Assembly (NCBI RefSeq): GCF_000015765.1 | Contig: NC_008942.1 | Location: 62,001 to 126,000, forward strand | Direction: 5' to 3' | Source: Methanocorpusculum labreanum Z | Lineage (GTDB): Archaea > Halobacteriota > Methanomicrobia > Methanomicrobiales > Methanocorpusculaceae | DNA length: 64,000 nucleotides | Position numbers and translations under genes: made by a program | In this document: in pieces, positions 7,565 through 17,010 of the stretch | Layout: every line of letters begins with the position of its first letter | Position numbering within the stretch: the stretch's first letter is position 1 | Notes under the pieces: generated by a model | What the model saw: only the letters and a program-made list of their open reading frames with translations | What the model was told of the DNA's origin: nothing | The model's database searches: none

Positions 7565-8222
7565 GCGCAAGTCATGTTCGATCGCTTTCGCTCCCTCCCA
7601 GACTTGCTTAGCTAAGGTCGGCGACTTCATAGCCAACCCGCACTCGCAAACATTCTGTTTGCTCGGCTGAGCACACTTCTTTGGGGTGTCCCGAACTCGC
7701 AAGTCATGGTCGGTCGCTATCGCTCTCTCCATGTCTTGCTTAGCTAAGGTCGGCGACTTCGTCACCAACCCGCACTCGCAAACATTCTGTTTGCTCGGCT
7801 GAGCACACTTCTTTGTGGTGTCCCGCACTCGCAAGTCATGTTCGGTCGCTTTGGCTCTCTCCACGCCTTGCTCCGCTAAGGTCGGCGACTTCGTCACCAA
7901 CCCGCACTCGCAAACATTCTGTTTGCTCGGCTGAGCACACTTCTTTGTGGTGTCCCGCACTCGCAAGTCATGTTCGGTCGCTTTGGCTCTCTCCATGCCT
8001 TGCTCCGCTAAGGTCGGCGACTTCGTCACCAACCCGCACTCGCAAACATTCTGTTTGCTCGGCTGAGCACACTTCTTTGTGGTGTCCCGCACTCGCAAGT
8101 CATGTTCGGTCGCTTTGGCTCTCTCCATGCCTTGCTCCGCTAAGGTCGGCGACTTCGTCACCAACCCGCACTCGCAAGTCTATCGACTTGCTCGACTGAG
8201 GGCACCCCTCCGGGGTCCCCCG
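7565..8222 (+). repeat. 132-bp tandem repeat array (hairpin-module family)
   Basis: The unit recurs exactly every 132 bases: its CACTCGCAA mark is at 7641, 7773, 7905, 8037 and 8169, with a partial unit before and a divergent end after. Each unit carries GCAAAC-attct-GTTTGC followed by TCGGCTGAG, an ACAC...GTGT stem, and TTGCTCCGCTAAGGTCGGC. The last unit ends in GCAAGTC-tatc-GACTTGC and a CCCCTCCGGGG stem. Because 132 is divisible by three, long frames stay open on both strands, but neither has a convincing start or protein character. The outer copies diverge more than the inner ones. Confidence 0.9.
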
Positions 8223-8266
8223 TAACACAAAAATCCTTATCCTATCCCGACTAAAAGAGAATCATT

Positions 8267-9784
8267 ATGAACCTTATTCTTGATATGATCGACATCTCTA
8301 CACCCGTTATTCTTCTTAACGACACCGATGCCCGACAGATAGGCGTACTTGAAGGCGATCGTGTCACCATTACCCGGATAAAAACAAAACATACCATTGC
8401 GGCTCCAGTATCTATCACAAAAACACTCACGAGTCAGGGAACTGCCACCATCTCCCTTGGAACCAATGAAAATCTTGCCGCAGAAAAAGGTGACGAAATA
8501 GAAATTCGTGCCGCTCCACGTCCGGCATCAATCGCCTTCATCCGGAAAAAAATGGACGGAGGTAAATTTACCCGGGAAGAAACGGCCACAATCATCTCCG
8601 ACATGTCATCGAACGTTCTCTCCCCCTCAGAAATCACCGCCTACATCACTGCCGCCTACATCAACGGACTCGACATGGATGAAGTAGAATTCCTCACCCG
8701 GGAAATGGTTGCCTCAGGAGAGCAGATCACCTTCTCGAAAAAACCCGTCGTTGACAAACACTCGATAGGAGGCGTTCCCGGAAACAAAATCACACTCCTT
8801 GTCGTCCCTGTGATCGCCGCATCCGGTCTTCTCATTCCAAAAACCAGCTCGCGGGCAATCACCGGAGCGGGAGGAACGGCTGATCTTATGGAAGCCCTTG
8901 CTCCCGTTGCCTTCTCGGCTGCTGAAATCAAAACCATGACCGAAAAGGCCGGTGGCGTTATCGTTTGGGGCGGTGCAACAAACATCGCCCCCGCCGACGA
9001 TATGATCGTCACCTATGAGTATCCTCTGAAAATCGATGCACGAGGTCAGATGCTTGCAAGCATCATGGCAAAGAAAATGGCAGTCGGCTCCGACACCTGT
9101 GTCATCGATATTCCGATCGGTCCCGGTACAAAAATCCCCGATGAAGCAGAAGGCAGGGTACTTGCCAACGAACTCATCACCCTTGGGAATCGTCTAGGGA
9201 TCAGAGTAGAATGCGCCGTCACCTTCGGCGGCTCTCCCATCGGCAGAAACATCGGCGTCAACCTCGAAGTCTCCGAAGCTCTCAGCCTCCTCGAAGGAAA
9301 ACGGGGTGCCAACTCCCTTGTCCAGAAAAGCGTCGCCATTGCAGGAATCGCGCTTGAAATGACCGGTAAAACCGGGGCCGATTCGGGAGCGGAAGCTGCA
9401 TATGACATCATCAAAAAAGGAAAAGCCCTCAAAAAAATGCTCGACATCATCGAGATCCAGGGAGGTGACCCCAAAGTCAAATCGACCGACTTCCCCGTTG
9501 GCGAACACACCTTTGTTGTACCTGCAGCTTCAGACGGCTACGTGGTCTCCGTTAAAAATCAGGCCCTCATCAGCATTGCCCGGGCAGCCGGATCCCCGGT
9601 AGATCACGGCGCAGGTCTCCATCTCCACAAAAAACCCGGAGAATACGTCAAACGCGGAGAGCCGCTTCTTACCATCTACGCCGAACGCGGATGGCGTCTT
9701 ACCCGGGCCATCGAAGAAGCAAGAACCTCCTACCCCGTCCTTGTGGAAGGTATGCTTCTCGAACGCATCTCGAGCAACCGATGA
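8267..9784 (+). CDS. deoA: AMP phosphorylase
   Basis: 505 residues of the archaeal thymidine-phosphorylase-like family that phosphorolyses AMP (and CMP/UMP) to base plus ribose 1,5-bisphosphate. This feeds the archaeal AMP pathway with ribose-1,5-bisphosphate isomerase and form III RuBisCO. The archaeal N-terminal extension (residues 1-~85) is present. It is followed by [11 protein letters not shown] (164-174, phosphate binding) and [18 protein letters not shown] (192-209), the family core. The C-terminal domain contains [19 protein letters not shown]. The start at 8267 follows AAAAGAGAATC. It stands alone, downstream of the tandem repeats. Confidence 0.93.
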   Translation: MNLILDMIDISTPVILLNDTDARQIGVLEGDRVTITRIKTKHTIAAPVSITKTLTSQGTATISLGTNENLAAEKGDEIEIRAAPRPASIAFIRKKMDGGKFTREETATIISDMSSNVLSPSEITAYITAAYINGLDMDEVEFLTREMVASGEQITFSKKPVVDKHSIGGVPGNKITLLVVPVIAASGLLIPKTSSRAITGAGGTADLMEALAPVAFSAAEIKTMTEKAGGVIVWGGATNIAPADDMIVTYEYPLKIDARGQMLASIMAKKMAVGSDTCVIDIPIGPGTKIPDEAEGRVLANELITLGNRLGIRVECAVTFGGSPIGRNIGVNLEVSEALSLLEGKRGANSLVQKSVAIAGIALEMTGKTGADSGAEAAYDIIKKGKALKKMLDIIEIQGGDPKVKSTDFPVGEHTFVVPAASDGYVVSVKNQALISIARAAGSPVDHGAGLHLHKKPGEYVKRGEPLLTIYAERGWRLTRAIEEARTSYPVLVEGMLLERISSNR

Positions 9785-9808
9785 ACTAATAGGAGTTGAC
9801 CGCAAAAG

Positions 9809-10993
9809 ATGAATATAATGATAAAGCATACCCTTGCAGTATTATTCCTCCTTTTTCTTTTATGTGGGTCAGTCTCAGCTGTCTCCACCACACTCACGGT
9901 AAATGTGTTCGACAACAACGCAAACTACGATGCGGTCAGCGGAGCAAGTGTCGTTATTACCAAAGGAACGGTAAGCAATACCCTCTACACCGACGTGAAC
10001 GGAGTTGCCCAGTTCTCCGGAGTTGAATATGAAGGGGTTTACACCCTTTCAGTTTTCAAATCAGGGTATATTTCGCAGACAAAGACAATTACCATCAGTA
10101 CTATGCCCAGAAGCGAGTCCGTCTATCTCGTCTCGGAAACCCCGGTCTCAATAAAAATTACTGATGAGAACGGGGCGGCAATCTCCGGAGCGGTAATCAC
10201 CATAGATGGGAAAGAAGAGGGTATGACAAACGGTGCAGGGCTGCTTCACGTCAGCATTGGAAAAGGTGCATATCATTTGATTGCCGTCAGTGCTGATTCC
10301 TACGATCCCTACAGCTCGTCACAATATATTGGTACGGATCAAACTTCCCTTACTCTCACCCTCGACAAATCCGAATTCACACCGCTGATTCTTATTTACA
10401 ACGAGGAAAAACTTCCTATCTCCGGGGCGGCAGTATACATCAATCAAAAGATTGTTTCATACTCCGATACATATGGCAGAGCTCAGCTCCCAACGTACAG
10501 CTCGGGAACCTATGCTCTGAAAATAGAGAAGAACGGGTATGTTTCGTATGAACAGCAGATTCAGTTCAGTGCCGATACGCCCGACATCATTGTGGAACTC
10601 AACTACTCGGTCGTTCCGCTGATAATTTCCGTGACCACCCACGAAAAACCGATTCAGGGAGCTATCGTTTACTTCGACGGGACGGTGAAAGGCATCACTT
10701 CCGTGAACGGAACCTACACAACAACCGTCACACCCGGGACGACTCTCGTTCTCTCGGCATCGGCTGACGGATATACGGGGGCCGATGTTACCTATCTGGT
10801 GCTTGCCGGTTCCGACAACAAAGTGACCATCAGTTTATCGGAAAACCTTCCGACCACCATGATTGGGCTTGCCGCTCTTGGGGTTATCATCGTAATTCTA
10901 ATCCTCATTCTGATCGTCACCGGCAAAAAACGGCGGGGAAATAAATCTGGAAAATCCAAATCTCCTGTTTCAGGCAGGAGGGATTCTCTCTGA
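9809..10993 (+). CDS. Secreted, C-terminally anchored protein with four Ig-like/carboxypeptidase-regulatory repeats
   Basis: 394 residues. The N-terminus MNIMIKHTLAVLFLLFLLCG is a signal peptide. Four similar beta-sandwich units follow at about 24-103, 108-190, 192-268 and 270-348. Each has the pattern 'V..SGA.V.I.G......T..G......L..G.Y.L....GY' typical of CarboxypepD_reg/PEGA-like domains. A transmembrane helix at ~350-372 and a Lys/Arg/Ser-rich cytoplasmic tail end the protein. It is probably displayed outside the membrane, in a cell-envelope or binding role; no catalytic motif is visible. The FtsZ-like gene follows after 53 bases with its own TATA-like element. Confidence 0.8.
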   Translation: MNIMIKHTLAVLFLLFLLCGSVSAVSTTLTVNVFDNNANYDAVSGASVVITKGTVSNTLYTDVNGVAQFSGVEYEGVYTLSVFKSGYISQTKTITISTMPRSESVYLVSETPVSIKITDENGAAISGAVITIDGKEEGMTNGAGLLHVSIGKGAYHLIAVSADSYDPYSSSQYIGTDQTSLTLTLDKSEFTPLILIYNEEKLPISGAAVYINQKIVSYSDTYGRAQLPTYSSGTYALKIEKNGYVSYEQQIQFSADTPDIIVELNYSVVPLIISVTTHEKPIQGAIVYFDGTVKGITSVNGTYTTTVTPGTTLVLSASADGYTGADVTYLVLAGSDNKVTISLSENLPTTMIGLAALGVIIVILILILIVTGKKRRGNKSGKSKSPVSGRRDSL

Positions 10994-11046
10994 TTTTTTC
11001 TATAAACATTATATCTTTGCAAGGGGAATAATACAAACAGGCATAC

Positions 11047-12993
11047 ATGAGGGCATTACTAATAGGAGTCGGAGGTGCGGGATGCCGAATCGTTGAGACG
11101 CTATCCCGTCATGATGCAAAAAGCGGCGTGAAAAGTGTCCGTTCTTATGTTTTCGATGCCGACCGTGATCTTATTAGCCGGTTATCCGGGATTCCTGCGG
11201 CGAACCGCATGGTTTTAACTCCCAGTGATCCGGTAAAATCTGTTAATGATAAAGGAACGGATTTTGATACCGGGCACCTTGCCAGCTGTTTTCAGGATGC
11301 CGGCGTCGACGAAATCGATGCGATCTTTGTATGTGCCGGGCTCGGCGGCAGAATGGCTGAACTTGTACCAGAGTTTGTTAAACAGGTGAGTGCTGCCTTT
11401 CCCGATCCTGTTTTCACGATACTGACATTGCCCGGCAGAAATGAAGGCATCAAAGTGTCCGCCCATGCTTCAGAGACGCTTGAGGCCATTAGAGAAATTA
11501 CCAGTGCCTCCCTTCTTTTCGACAATGAAACATGGTATACGAGGATCACCGAGGATGTCTCTTTAGCTGCAGAAAAAGACGGGGTCATTACCAAACCAAA
11601 GATCGAAGAACTCTATGCTAGACTCAACGAAGACCTTGCTGCCAGAATCGGTCTGCTTCTCCGTGCCGGAGAGTTCGGTCTGAAAGGTGTCGAATCAGCT
11701 GAAGTTGTTCTGGATGCCGGTGAGATCCTGAATACATTAACCGGTATGGATCTTGTTGCGATCGGTTATGCGGTGGAGAAACTTCCAACTGCCTGGTCAA
11801 GTTTCATGAAAAGACTGCGGGTCGAGGAGTATCTCCTTACTGAGGGACATCTTAGAACATCCCGTATCGTGGAACTCGCAAAAAAAGCGGTCTACGAAGA
11901 AATATCCGTCCCCTGTGACCTCACCTCGGCGGACAAGGCCCTCATTCTCATATCCGGCCCCTCGAAAGAACTCTCAATGAAAGGGTTCCAGACGGTCCGC
12001 AAATGGATCGACCGAAGCATCAGGGGGCTCGAGATGCGTGCCGGTGATTATCCGGTTAAATCGACGAAGTACGTTGGGGTCATCATCGTTCTTGCCGGCA
12101 TCCAAAACGTACCGCGTGTTGCAGAGCTTGATGAAATACGTTCGATCTATGAAGCCGAGCAGAATAAAGTGTATGGTTTCGAGGAGATAGCTGCCTCCCC
12201 CATCCCGCTATTATCAATGGCAAAGGATGAAGTGATTTTTGAAGATGACATAGTTGATCTGGCCGAAATGCCAAATAAGCCTGATGATTTGCAAAATGGT
12301 GATTTCATGGAATTTGAAGATGAGGATATGTTTGAAGAAAGCATAGTAGTAGAACAAGCGTCTGATTCCGAGGATGACCTTTTCGAGATCGATCCGGTCA
12401 TCATCCAAACAAAACCGGTCAGAACTCCGGTTGCCGCTCCCCCTAAAAAAGCGTCTCCGAAGAAAAAGGATCCGCAGATACTTGTTGGAGGCGCCAAAAA
12501 AGTACAAAAAATCGACAACACGATCCCTCTTCCAAAACGTGAAAAGAAGGATGACAATGTTCTCTCGGGGAAAGCAAATGTCGGAGGCAGCGACAAACCC
12601 AAGGAAATGTACGGCTGTGAGAGAAAACCTGCGGTTGGAACGAGGAAAAGACCGGATGCTTCTGAGGCAGGAGTACTGGAAGGTTCACTCTCTGAAATTC
12701 GCGGTAGGCAGCGCCCAAAGGAAACCGACGGCTATATCAGAATGGCTGATACAAAACGTCCGAAGGATACTGTGGATGAAAAAATCAAGATGTCGGCATA
12801 TGCACGTCCAAATGACACCGACGGGTCGATCCGGGCCGGAAGTTCAAAGAGGCCAAAGGACGATACGGCTGGAATCCATTTGCAGGGCAACAAAATCGCA
12901 AGAGATGTGGACAGGCCGATTCGTGTTACTTCTATCCCCCTTCCGAAAAATATCGACGGCAAAATAGAACCAAAGAAAAAGAAGCAGATTTAA
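11047..12993 (+). CDS. Non-canonical FtsZ/tubulin-family protein with repetitive basic tail
   Basis: 648 residues. The N-terminus RALLIGVGGAGCRIVETL is the FtsZ-type nucleotide-binding Gly motif. AIFVCAGLGGRMAELVPEF aligns with the FtsZ 'FVTAGMGGGTGTGAAP' loop but lacks the GTGTGA signature. VVLDAGEILNTLTGMDLVAI aligns with the synergy loop NVDFADV and keeps only part of it. After the ~390-residue globular part comes an acidic stretch (~395-445). The tail from ~554 has six 15-16-residue repeats of the type KRPKDTDGxIR. It probably has a tubulin fold, with doubtful GTPase activity. It is convergent with the HxlR gene, 3 bases apart. Confidence 0.8.
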   Translation: MRALLIGVGGAGCRIVETLSRHDAKSGVKSVRSYVFDADRDLISRLSGIPAANRMVLTPSDPVKSVNDKGTDFDTGHLASCFQDAGVDEIDAIFVCAGLGGRMAELVPEFVKQVSAAFPDPVFTILTLPGRNEGIKVSAHASETLEAIREITSASLLFDNETWYTRITEDVSLAAEKDGVITKPKIEELYARLNEDLAARIGLLLRAGEFGLKGVESAEVVLDAGEILNTLTGMDLVAIGYAVEKLPTAWSSFMKRLRVEEYLLTEGHLRTSRIVELAKKAVYEEISVPCDLTSADKALILISGPSKELSMKGFQTVRKWIDRSIRGLEMRAGDYPVKSTKYVGVIIVLAGIQNVPRVAELDEIRSIYEAEQNKVYGFEEIAASPIPLLSMAKDEVIFEDDIVDLAEMPNKPDDLQNGDFMEFEDEDMFEESIVVEQASDSEDDLFEIDPVIIQTKPVRTPVAAPPKKASPKKKDPQILVGGAKKVQKIDNTIPLPKREKKDDNVLSGKANVGGSDKPKEMYGCERKPAVGTRKRPDASEAGVLEGSLSEIRGRQRPKETDGYIRMADTKRPKDTVDEKIKMSAYARPNDTDGSIRAGSSKRPKDDTAGIHLQGNKIARDVDRPIRVTSIPLPKNIDGKIEPKKKKQI

Positions 12994-12996
12994 TTT

Positions 12997-13425
12997 TCAG
13001 TCTTCGAGAATAAACTCTTCCGCTTTTTTTTGTTCAACCGATTTTTCACCCATATGAATGTGGATCGGGCATCCCTCCTCCTCATGTCCGCCGTTTTTCA
13101 TAACCCATGTGAGAAGCGGGATCAGAAGTTCGCGTAATTCCCATCCGGATACGGTTAGATAATATCGCACGGTCGGCGGAGTTGTTTCCATCACCCTTCT
13201 CTCGATAAGATCTTTTTCTTCAAGTTCTTTGAGGGTTACCGACAGCGTTTTTGAACTGACGTTGCATAGGCCGCGTTTCAGTTCGTTAAATCCTGCATAT
13301 CCTGCGTTCCCTATAACTGCAATGATCATCAGGGCCCATTTTTTACTGATCGTATCAAGAATTCCGTGCAGCGGACAGAAACATACGGTTGTGTGTTCCG
13401 GTATCTCCAAAGTATCCTCCTCCAT
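12997..13425 (-). CDS. HxlR-family transcriptional regulator
   Basis: 142 residues. CFCPLHGILDTISKKWALMI opens the HxlR winged-helix domain. FNELKRGLCNVSSKTLSVTL is its recognition helix and EKDLIERRVMETTPPTVRYY its wing. The C-terminus has a His/Cys/Glu-rich tail (GGHEEEGCPIHIHMGE) that could bind metal. HxlR proteins often respond to electrophiles or redox stress; here the paired cysteines CFC near the start may serve that, which is inference. No target is evident from the neighbourhood. Confidence 0.88.
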   Translation of the reverse strand: MEEDTLEIPEHTTVCFCPLHGILDTISKKWALMIIAVIGNAGYAGFNELKRGLCNVSSKTLSVTLKELEEKDLIERRVMETTPPTVRYYLTVSGWELRELLIPLLTWVMKNGGHEEEGCPIHIHMGEKSVEQKKAEEFILED

Positions 13426-13570
13426 GATTTTATATTACGATCTTTAGCCTAATAAATCCAACACCAAGTTACAAAAAGAAATCTTAGTTTACTGGGAGTG
13501 ATATCAATCTGATATCTTTAGATAATTCACGAAAGGATTTATCTCATAAAATATACAATGCTATAGTAAT

Positions 13571-14056
13571 ATGTTTGAACAGAGAATATTCGAGACCGAT
13601 TTTCGCGTGGCATTGTCCGAAGAGCTCGACCGCCGAGGTTTAAGCATTCGCCAGCTCTCCGAACAGACTGGTATCCCTGCGGTGACTCTGTATAAGATCG
13701 CATCCGGTGAACGCGATCCCCGTCTCTCTACCGTGAAAAAAATCGTTGCCGTTTTTTCACCTCATCATGGAAAATTCATAGCCCTGATCGCAGCAAAATT
13801 TCTCCTTGATGAGAACGAAGGGGTCAAGATCGAGGCAAACGGAACGGCGTACAGGATCAAAGGATACGCGGCAAACTCTCTCGAAGACTGCCTTATCGTT
13901 GCCGTTCGCGCAAGAAACGACGGTGCGGCCGGCATTATCTGTGCGCCGATTCTCGCCTCGCTCATTGAAAAAATGGTGGATGTTCCGGTGGCAATTTTAA
14001 AACCTGATATGTATGCCGTGCTTGGCGCAGCGGAATCAATTGCAAAACGACTCTAA
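13571..14056 (+). CDS. XRE-family helix-turn-helix regulator
   Basis: 161 residues. Residues ~12-60 form an XRE/Cro helix-turn-helix (LSIRQLSEQTGIPAVTLYKI with ASGERDPRLSTVKKI following). The C-terminal ~90 residues, with NGTAYRIKGYAANSLEDCLI, resemble the effector part of a conserved archaeal regulator family. A TATA-like stretch and direct ATG follow an AT-rich upstream region. Target genes are unknown; its neighbours are the HxlR gene and tRNA-Ser. Confidence 0.82.
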   Translation: MFEQRIFETDFRVALSEELDRRGLSIRQLSEQTGIPAVTLYKIASGERDPRLSTVKKIVAVFSPHHGKFIALIAAKFLLDENEGVKIEANGTAYRIKGYAANSLEDCLIVAVRARNDGAAGIICAPILASLIEKMVDVPVAILKPDMYAVLGAAESIAKRL

Positions 14057-14064
14057 AATAAGAA

Positions 14065-14148
14065 CGCTGAGGGGGAGATTTGAACTCCCGAGAGACTTTC
14101 GCCTCACGGGCTTTCCAGGCCCGCGCCCTACCGCTAGACTACCTCAGC
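14065..14148 (-). tRNA. tRNA-Ser (anticodon GGA)
   Basis: On the minus strand GCTGAGG pairs with CCTCAGC as the 7-bp acceptor stem. The anticodon arm is CGGGC-CTGGAAA-GCCCG with anticodon GGA. A long variable arm follows and the T arm contains GGGAGTTCAAATCTCCC. The class II shape and anticodon give serine. CCA is not encoded. Confidence 0.95.
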
Positions 14149-14185
14149 CTAAAAACTAGCATAAAAGATGTGTTCTCTGCCTTTA

Positions 14186-15034
14186 TTAAGTTACTGAGTT
14201 GGGGGTCGCGAACACGCGTGTTGATCTCGCAATCAGACCGGGTTTCCCGCAATCGATTTTGTCCGAATCAAAAAGAGATTCGGCAAGAGCGATGAGCTTT
14301 CCGCTTTGCGTAATCAGAGCAACACTCTGCCCGCGTGAAAATTTTTCCACCGATATAGCGCCGACTCCGGCGAGCATTGCTCCATTAGCAACTGCCTTTG
14401 CCGCTTTGTCGCGAATCACAATCTTTGGGATATCCCCAATTGCCTGCTCAGGAGGAAGAATCATCGCCGAAAGTGCCGCTTCATCTTTCAGTTCCACTGC
14501 ATCGCGAATCTCGTGCAGAGTGTGTGCCTCGTCGCATGAAAATCCGCCGGATTTTGTTCTGCGCAGTTCTATCATCTGACCGCCGCAGCCGAGAACATTG
14601 CCGATGTGGACGCAAACCGACCTGATATAAGTTCCCGCTTCGCACCTGATTTTCAGGAGAACCAGTCTGTCCTGCATATCGATGAGTTCGATTCTGTAGA
14701 TCACCCGAATGCGAAGGGCACGTTTTACTGCAGACCGTCTCGGCGGCCGCTGATAAACTCTGCCGGTGAACTGCTTTACGACCTCTTCGACGCGTTCACG
14801 CGGGATATCTGCATGGAGACGCATGCATGCAACGTACTCTTTTTCATGCTGAAGCAGGAGGGGAGCCAGTCTCACTGCTTTACCAAGCATTACGACAAGA
14901 ACCCCCGAGACCATCGGATCGAGTGTTCCCGAATGACCGACGTCCGACTTCAGCATCTTGCCGACCCAGGCAGCAACCTGATGACTCGTGGGCCCTCTCG
15001 GCTTGTCAACCAAAATGATCCCGGTATATCCCAT
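14186..15034 (-). CDS. cbf5: tRNA/rRNA pseudouridine synthase Cbf5
   Basis: 282 residues. The TruB/Cbf5 catalytic domain begins with GIILVDKPRGPTSHQVAAWV and has GHSGTLDPMVSGVLVV with the catalytic Asp39. YQRPPRRSAVKR and CEAGTYIRSVCVHIG are the other family motifs. A C-terminal PUA domain (~200-282) is present. Archaeal Cbf5 is the catalytic subunit of the H/ACA guide RNP and also makes pseudouridine 55 in tRNA. Its ATG overlaps the hemD stop by one base (TGATG), so the two are coupled. tRNA-Ser is downstream on the same strand. Confidence 0.93.
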   Translation of the reverse strand: MGYTGIILVDKPRGPTSHQVAAWVGKMLKSDVGHSGTLDPMVSGVLVVMLGKAVRLAPLLLQHEKEYVACMRLHADIPRERVEEVVKQFTGRVYQRPPRRSAVKRALRIRVIYRIELIDMQDRLVLLKIRCEAGTYIRSVCVHIGNVLGCGGQMIELRRTKSGGFSCDEAHTLHEIRDAVELKDEAALSAMILPPEQAIGDIPKIVIRDKAAKAVANGAMLAGVGAISVEKFSRGQSVALITQSGKLIALAESLFDSDKIDCGKPGLIARSTRVFATPNSVT

Positions 15035-15729
15035 CAGTGACTCTCCGTCACAAGATAGGCGTTGAGAGCTTTGAGTGTTCCTTCGATCGATCCGTCGCCA
15101 ATCACCGCCGGGGCATCGCCTCCGTACATCATTTCGTTTGCCGTTACCTCGCCTATCGCCATTTGGATGATGTTTTCCATCTTTGGAAGTTTTGCCAGTT
15201 TGAATGCCATTGGACTCGTGAATAATATTGCGCCAACACCAGTAAGATCCATCACTTCATCGGTTTTCTCAACGTCATAGCATCTGTATTCAACGGGAAT
15301 CCCTCCCGCATGCTTAATGTCATCGGCAAGTTTGGGGTAGGTATTCCCTGCTCTTGGAATGCCGATCCTCTTCCCGCGGATCCACCGGTCGAGATACAGA
15401 ACCAGATCTTTCGAATAGAAAAACGGCAGCATCTCTGCAGCGAGTCCGATGTTGTGTAGTACTTTCGCGGTTTGCGGCCCGTTCGCTATTATTCTGACTT
15501 TGGATGCCAGTTCCGGCTTGATGCAGGGCCCGAGTTTTTCAGCGACAAATGCATTCGGGAAAAAGATAGCATCGAACTCCCCGTCATTTGCCGCTTTAAC
15601 AAAACTCCCGATAACCTCCATGTTTTTTACCGGTTTAATGGGTGCAACGACCTTTGCTTTATGATTGTATTTTTCACAAAGGGCGGCGTCCTCTAAAGCC
15701 CCGGTATGGCGGGTTATGGCGATTAACAT
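15034..15729 (-). CDS. hemD: Uroporphyrinogen-III synthase
   Basis: 231 residues with the two-lobed HemD pattern: MLIAITRHTG at the start, DAIFFPNAFVAEKL, ANGPQTAKVLHNIGL, GKRIGIPRAG and a final AIGEVTANEM segment (HemD proteins usually have 'AIGxxTA'). It cyclises hydroxymethylbilane to uroporphyrinogen III, the precursor of cobamides, F430 and sirohaem, all needed in methanogens. HemD proteins are poorly conserved, so the assignment rests on overall pattern. It is the first gene of the hemD-cbf5 unit. Confidence 0.85.
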   Translation of the reverse strand: MLIAITRHTGALEDAALCEKYNHKAKVVAPIKPVKNMEVIGSFVKAANDGEFDAIFFPNAFVAEKLGPCIKPELASKVRIIANGPQTAKVLHNIGLAAEMLPFFYSKDLVLYLDRWIRGKRIGIPRAGNTYPKLADDIKHAGGIPVEYRCYDVEKTDEVMDLTGVGAILFTSPMAFKLAKLPKMENIIQMAIGEVTANEMMYGGDAPAVIGDGSIEGTLKALNAYLVTESH

Positions 15730-15783
15730 ATATGAAATTATTGGACTGTTGGGTTTAATAGTCGTTGTGTCTAAATCACTACT

Positions 15784-17010
15784 ATGTTCGGGGTGGCGGC
15801 TGGATTTTTAGCGGGTGTAATCTTTGGCACCATCTCAGGATTTGTCCCGGGTATTCATTCAAATACCGTGGCGGGAATTCTTGCCGCGCTCTCAATTCCC
15901 CTCGTAATGGTGTTTGGTGTAGAGGGGGTTTGCGTGATGATCGTGTCGATGATGATCGTTCACACGTTTGTTGATATTCTTCCCTCTACGTTTCTGGGCG
16001 TTCCGGATCCGGACACTGTACTTTCAGTCCTTCCTGCACACAATCTCTGTCTTCTGGGGAACGGTCCGGAAGCAGTAAGAGTTTCTGCTCTCGGCAGTCT
16101 GTGGGGATTTGTATTTTGCCTCCCGCTGTTTGCTTTGTTTATGATCGTTCTTCCGTCGGTTCAGGGGTATGTTGACTGGGGCATTGGTCTCGTGATCCTG
16201 CTGGCAGCCGGACTTCTTATCGTTTTCAGCAAAGCTCCTGTATGGTCATGTGCGGTTTTTCTCGTGTCAGGCCTTTTAGGGATATATGCGATGCGGTTTT
16301 CGTATTTTTCCTTTGGCGTGTTTGGGATCGGTGAAATTCTTCTACCACTTCTGACAGGTCTTTTCGGCATTCCGATTCTCCTCACATCCATGAAATCTCT
16401 GGTAAAACCTGCCGAGCAGACGTTTACCGGGCTGATGGTATCTCAGGGGGCGATTCTGAAAAACGGTATCAAAGGGGCTATTGCCGGCGCTATTGTCGGG
16501 TGGCTTCCAGGTTTTTCAAGTGGCACGGCGAATGCTTTGCTTGCCGTTCGGAAAAGTTCGGATTTCGAAAAAATAGATCCACGGGAATACCTTATCTCAA
16601 CATCTGCAGCGAACACGGCAAATGCCGTTTTGGGTCTTGCTGCGCTGTATGCCGTTGGAAGAATGCGTTCGGGAGCCATGATCACGCTCGCTTCGTTCGA
16701 TCTGCCTTCGATCTATCTGCTGGTTCTTGTCGCAGGAGTTGCGGCATTGGCCGGTTATTCCGTAACGGTTTATTCCTCCAGACTCAGCCGGATATTTATG
16801 CGTTTAAATCAGCGGATCCTTTCCAAAATTGTTTTGCTGTTCTTAATTAGTATAACGGTAATTATCTGCGGCCCCTTTGGGATCCTGATTCTTATTCTTG
16901 CAACGCTTGTCGGCATGATTCCCGGGATGATCAATATTCCAAGGATTTTTTGTATGGGGGCTATTATGCTCCCGGTGATGCTTTTTACGCTAGGTATCTT
17001 AAATTTTTGA
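15784..17010 (+). CDS. TctA-type permease (tripartite tricarboxylate transporter family)
   Basis: 408 residues, almost entirely hydrophobic with about ten or more membrane segments. GTISGFVPGIHSNTVAGILA near the N-terminus and AIVGWLPGFSSGTANALLAV in the second half are the paired 'G-x-x-P-G' signatures of the TctA/DUF112 family. No TctB or TctC binding-protein genes are adjacent, as is usual for archaeal members, so the substrate is unknown. It diverges from hemD and its last 12 bases overlap the convergent dUTPase-like gene. Confidence 0.85.
   Translation: MFGVAAGFLAGVIFGTISGFVPGIHSNTVAGILAALSIPLVMVFGVEGVCVMIVSMMIVHTFVDILPSTFLGVPDPDTVLSVLPAHNLCLLGNGPEAVRVSALGSLWGFVFCLPLFALFMIVLPSVQGYVDWGIGLVILLAAGLLIVFSKAPVWSCAVFLVSGLLGIYAMRFSYFSFGVFGIGEILLPLLTGLFGIPILLTSMKSLVKPAEQTFTGLMVSQGAILKNGIKGAIAGAIVGWLPGFSSGTANALLAVRKSSDFEKIDPREYLISTSAANTANAVLGLAALYAVGRMRSGAMITLASFDLPSIYLLVLVAGVAALAGYSVTVYSSRLSRIFMRLNQRILSKIVLLFLISITVIICGPFGILILILATLVGMIPGMINIPRIFCMGAIMLPVMLFTLGILNF

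Noticed and set aside
7529-8199. Long open frames on both strands across the tandem repeat (44-residue repeat proteins).
   Set aside because: They follow from a 132-base unit divisible by three. Both strands are equally open, no ribosome binding site is clear, and similar hairpin modules elsewhere are non-coding.
7565-8222. A CRISPR array.
   Set aside because: There are no unique spacers between short repeats; the whole 132-bp unit is repeated and no cas genes are near.
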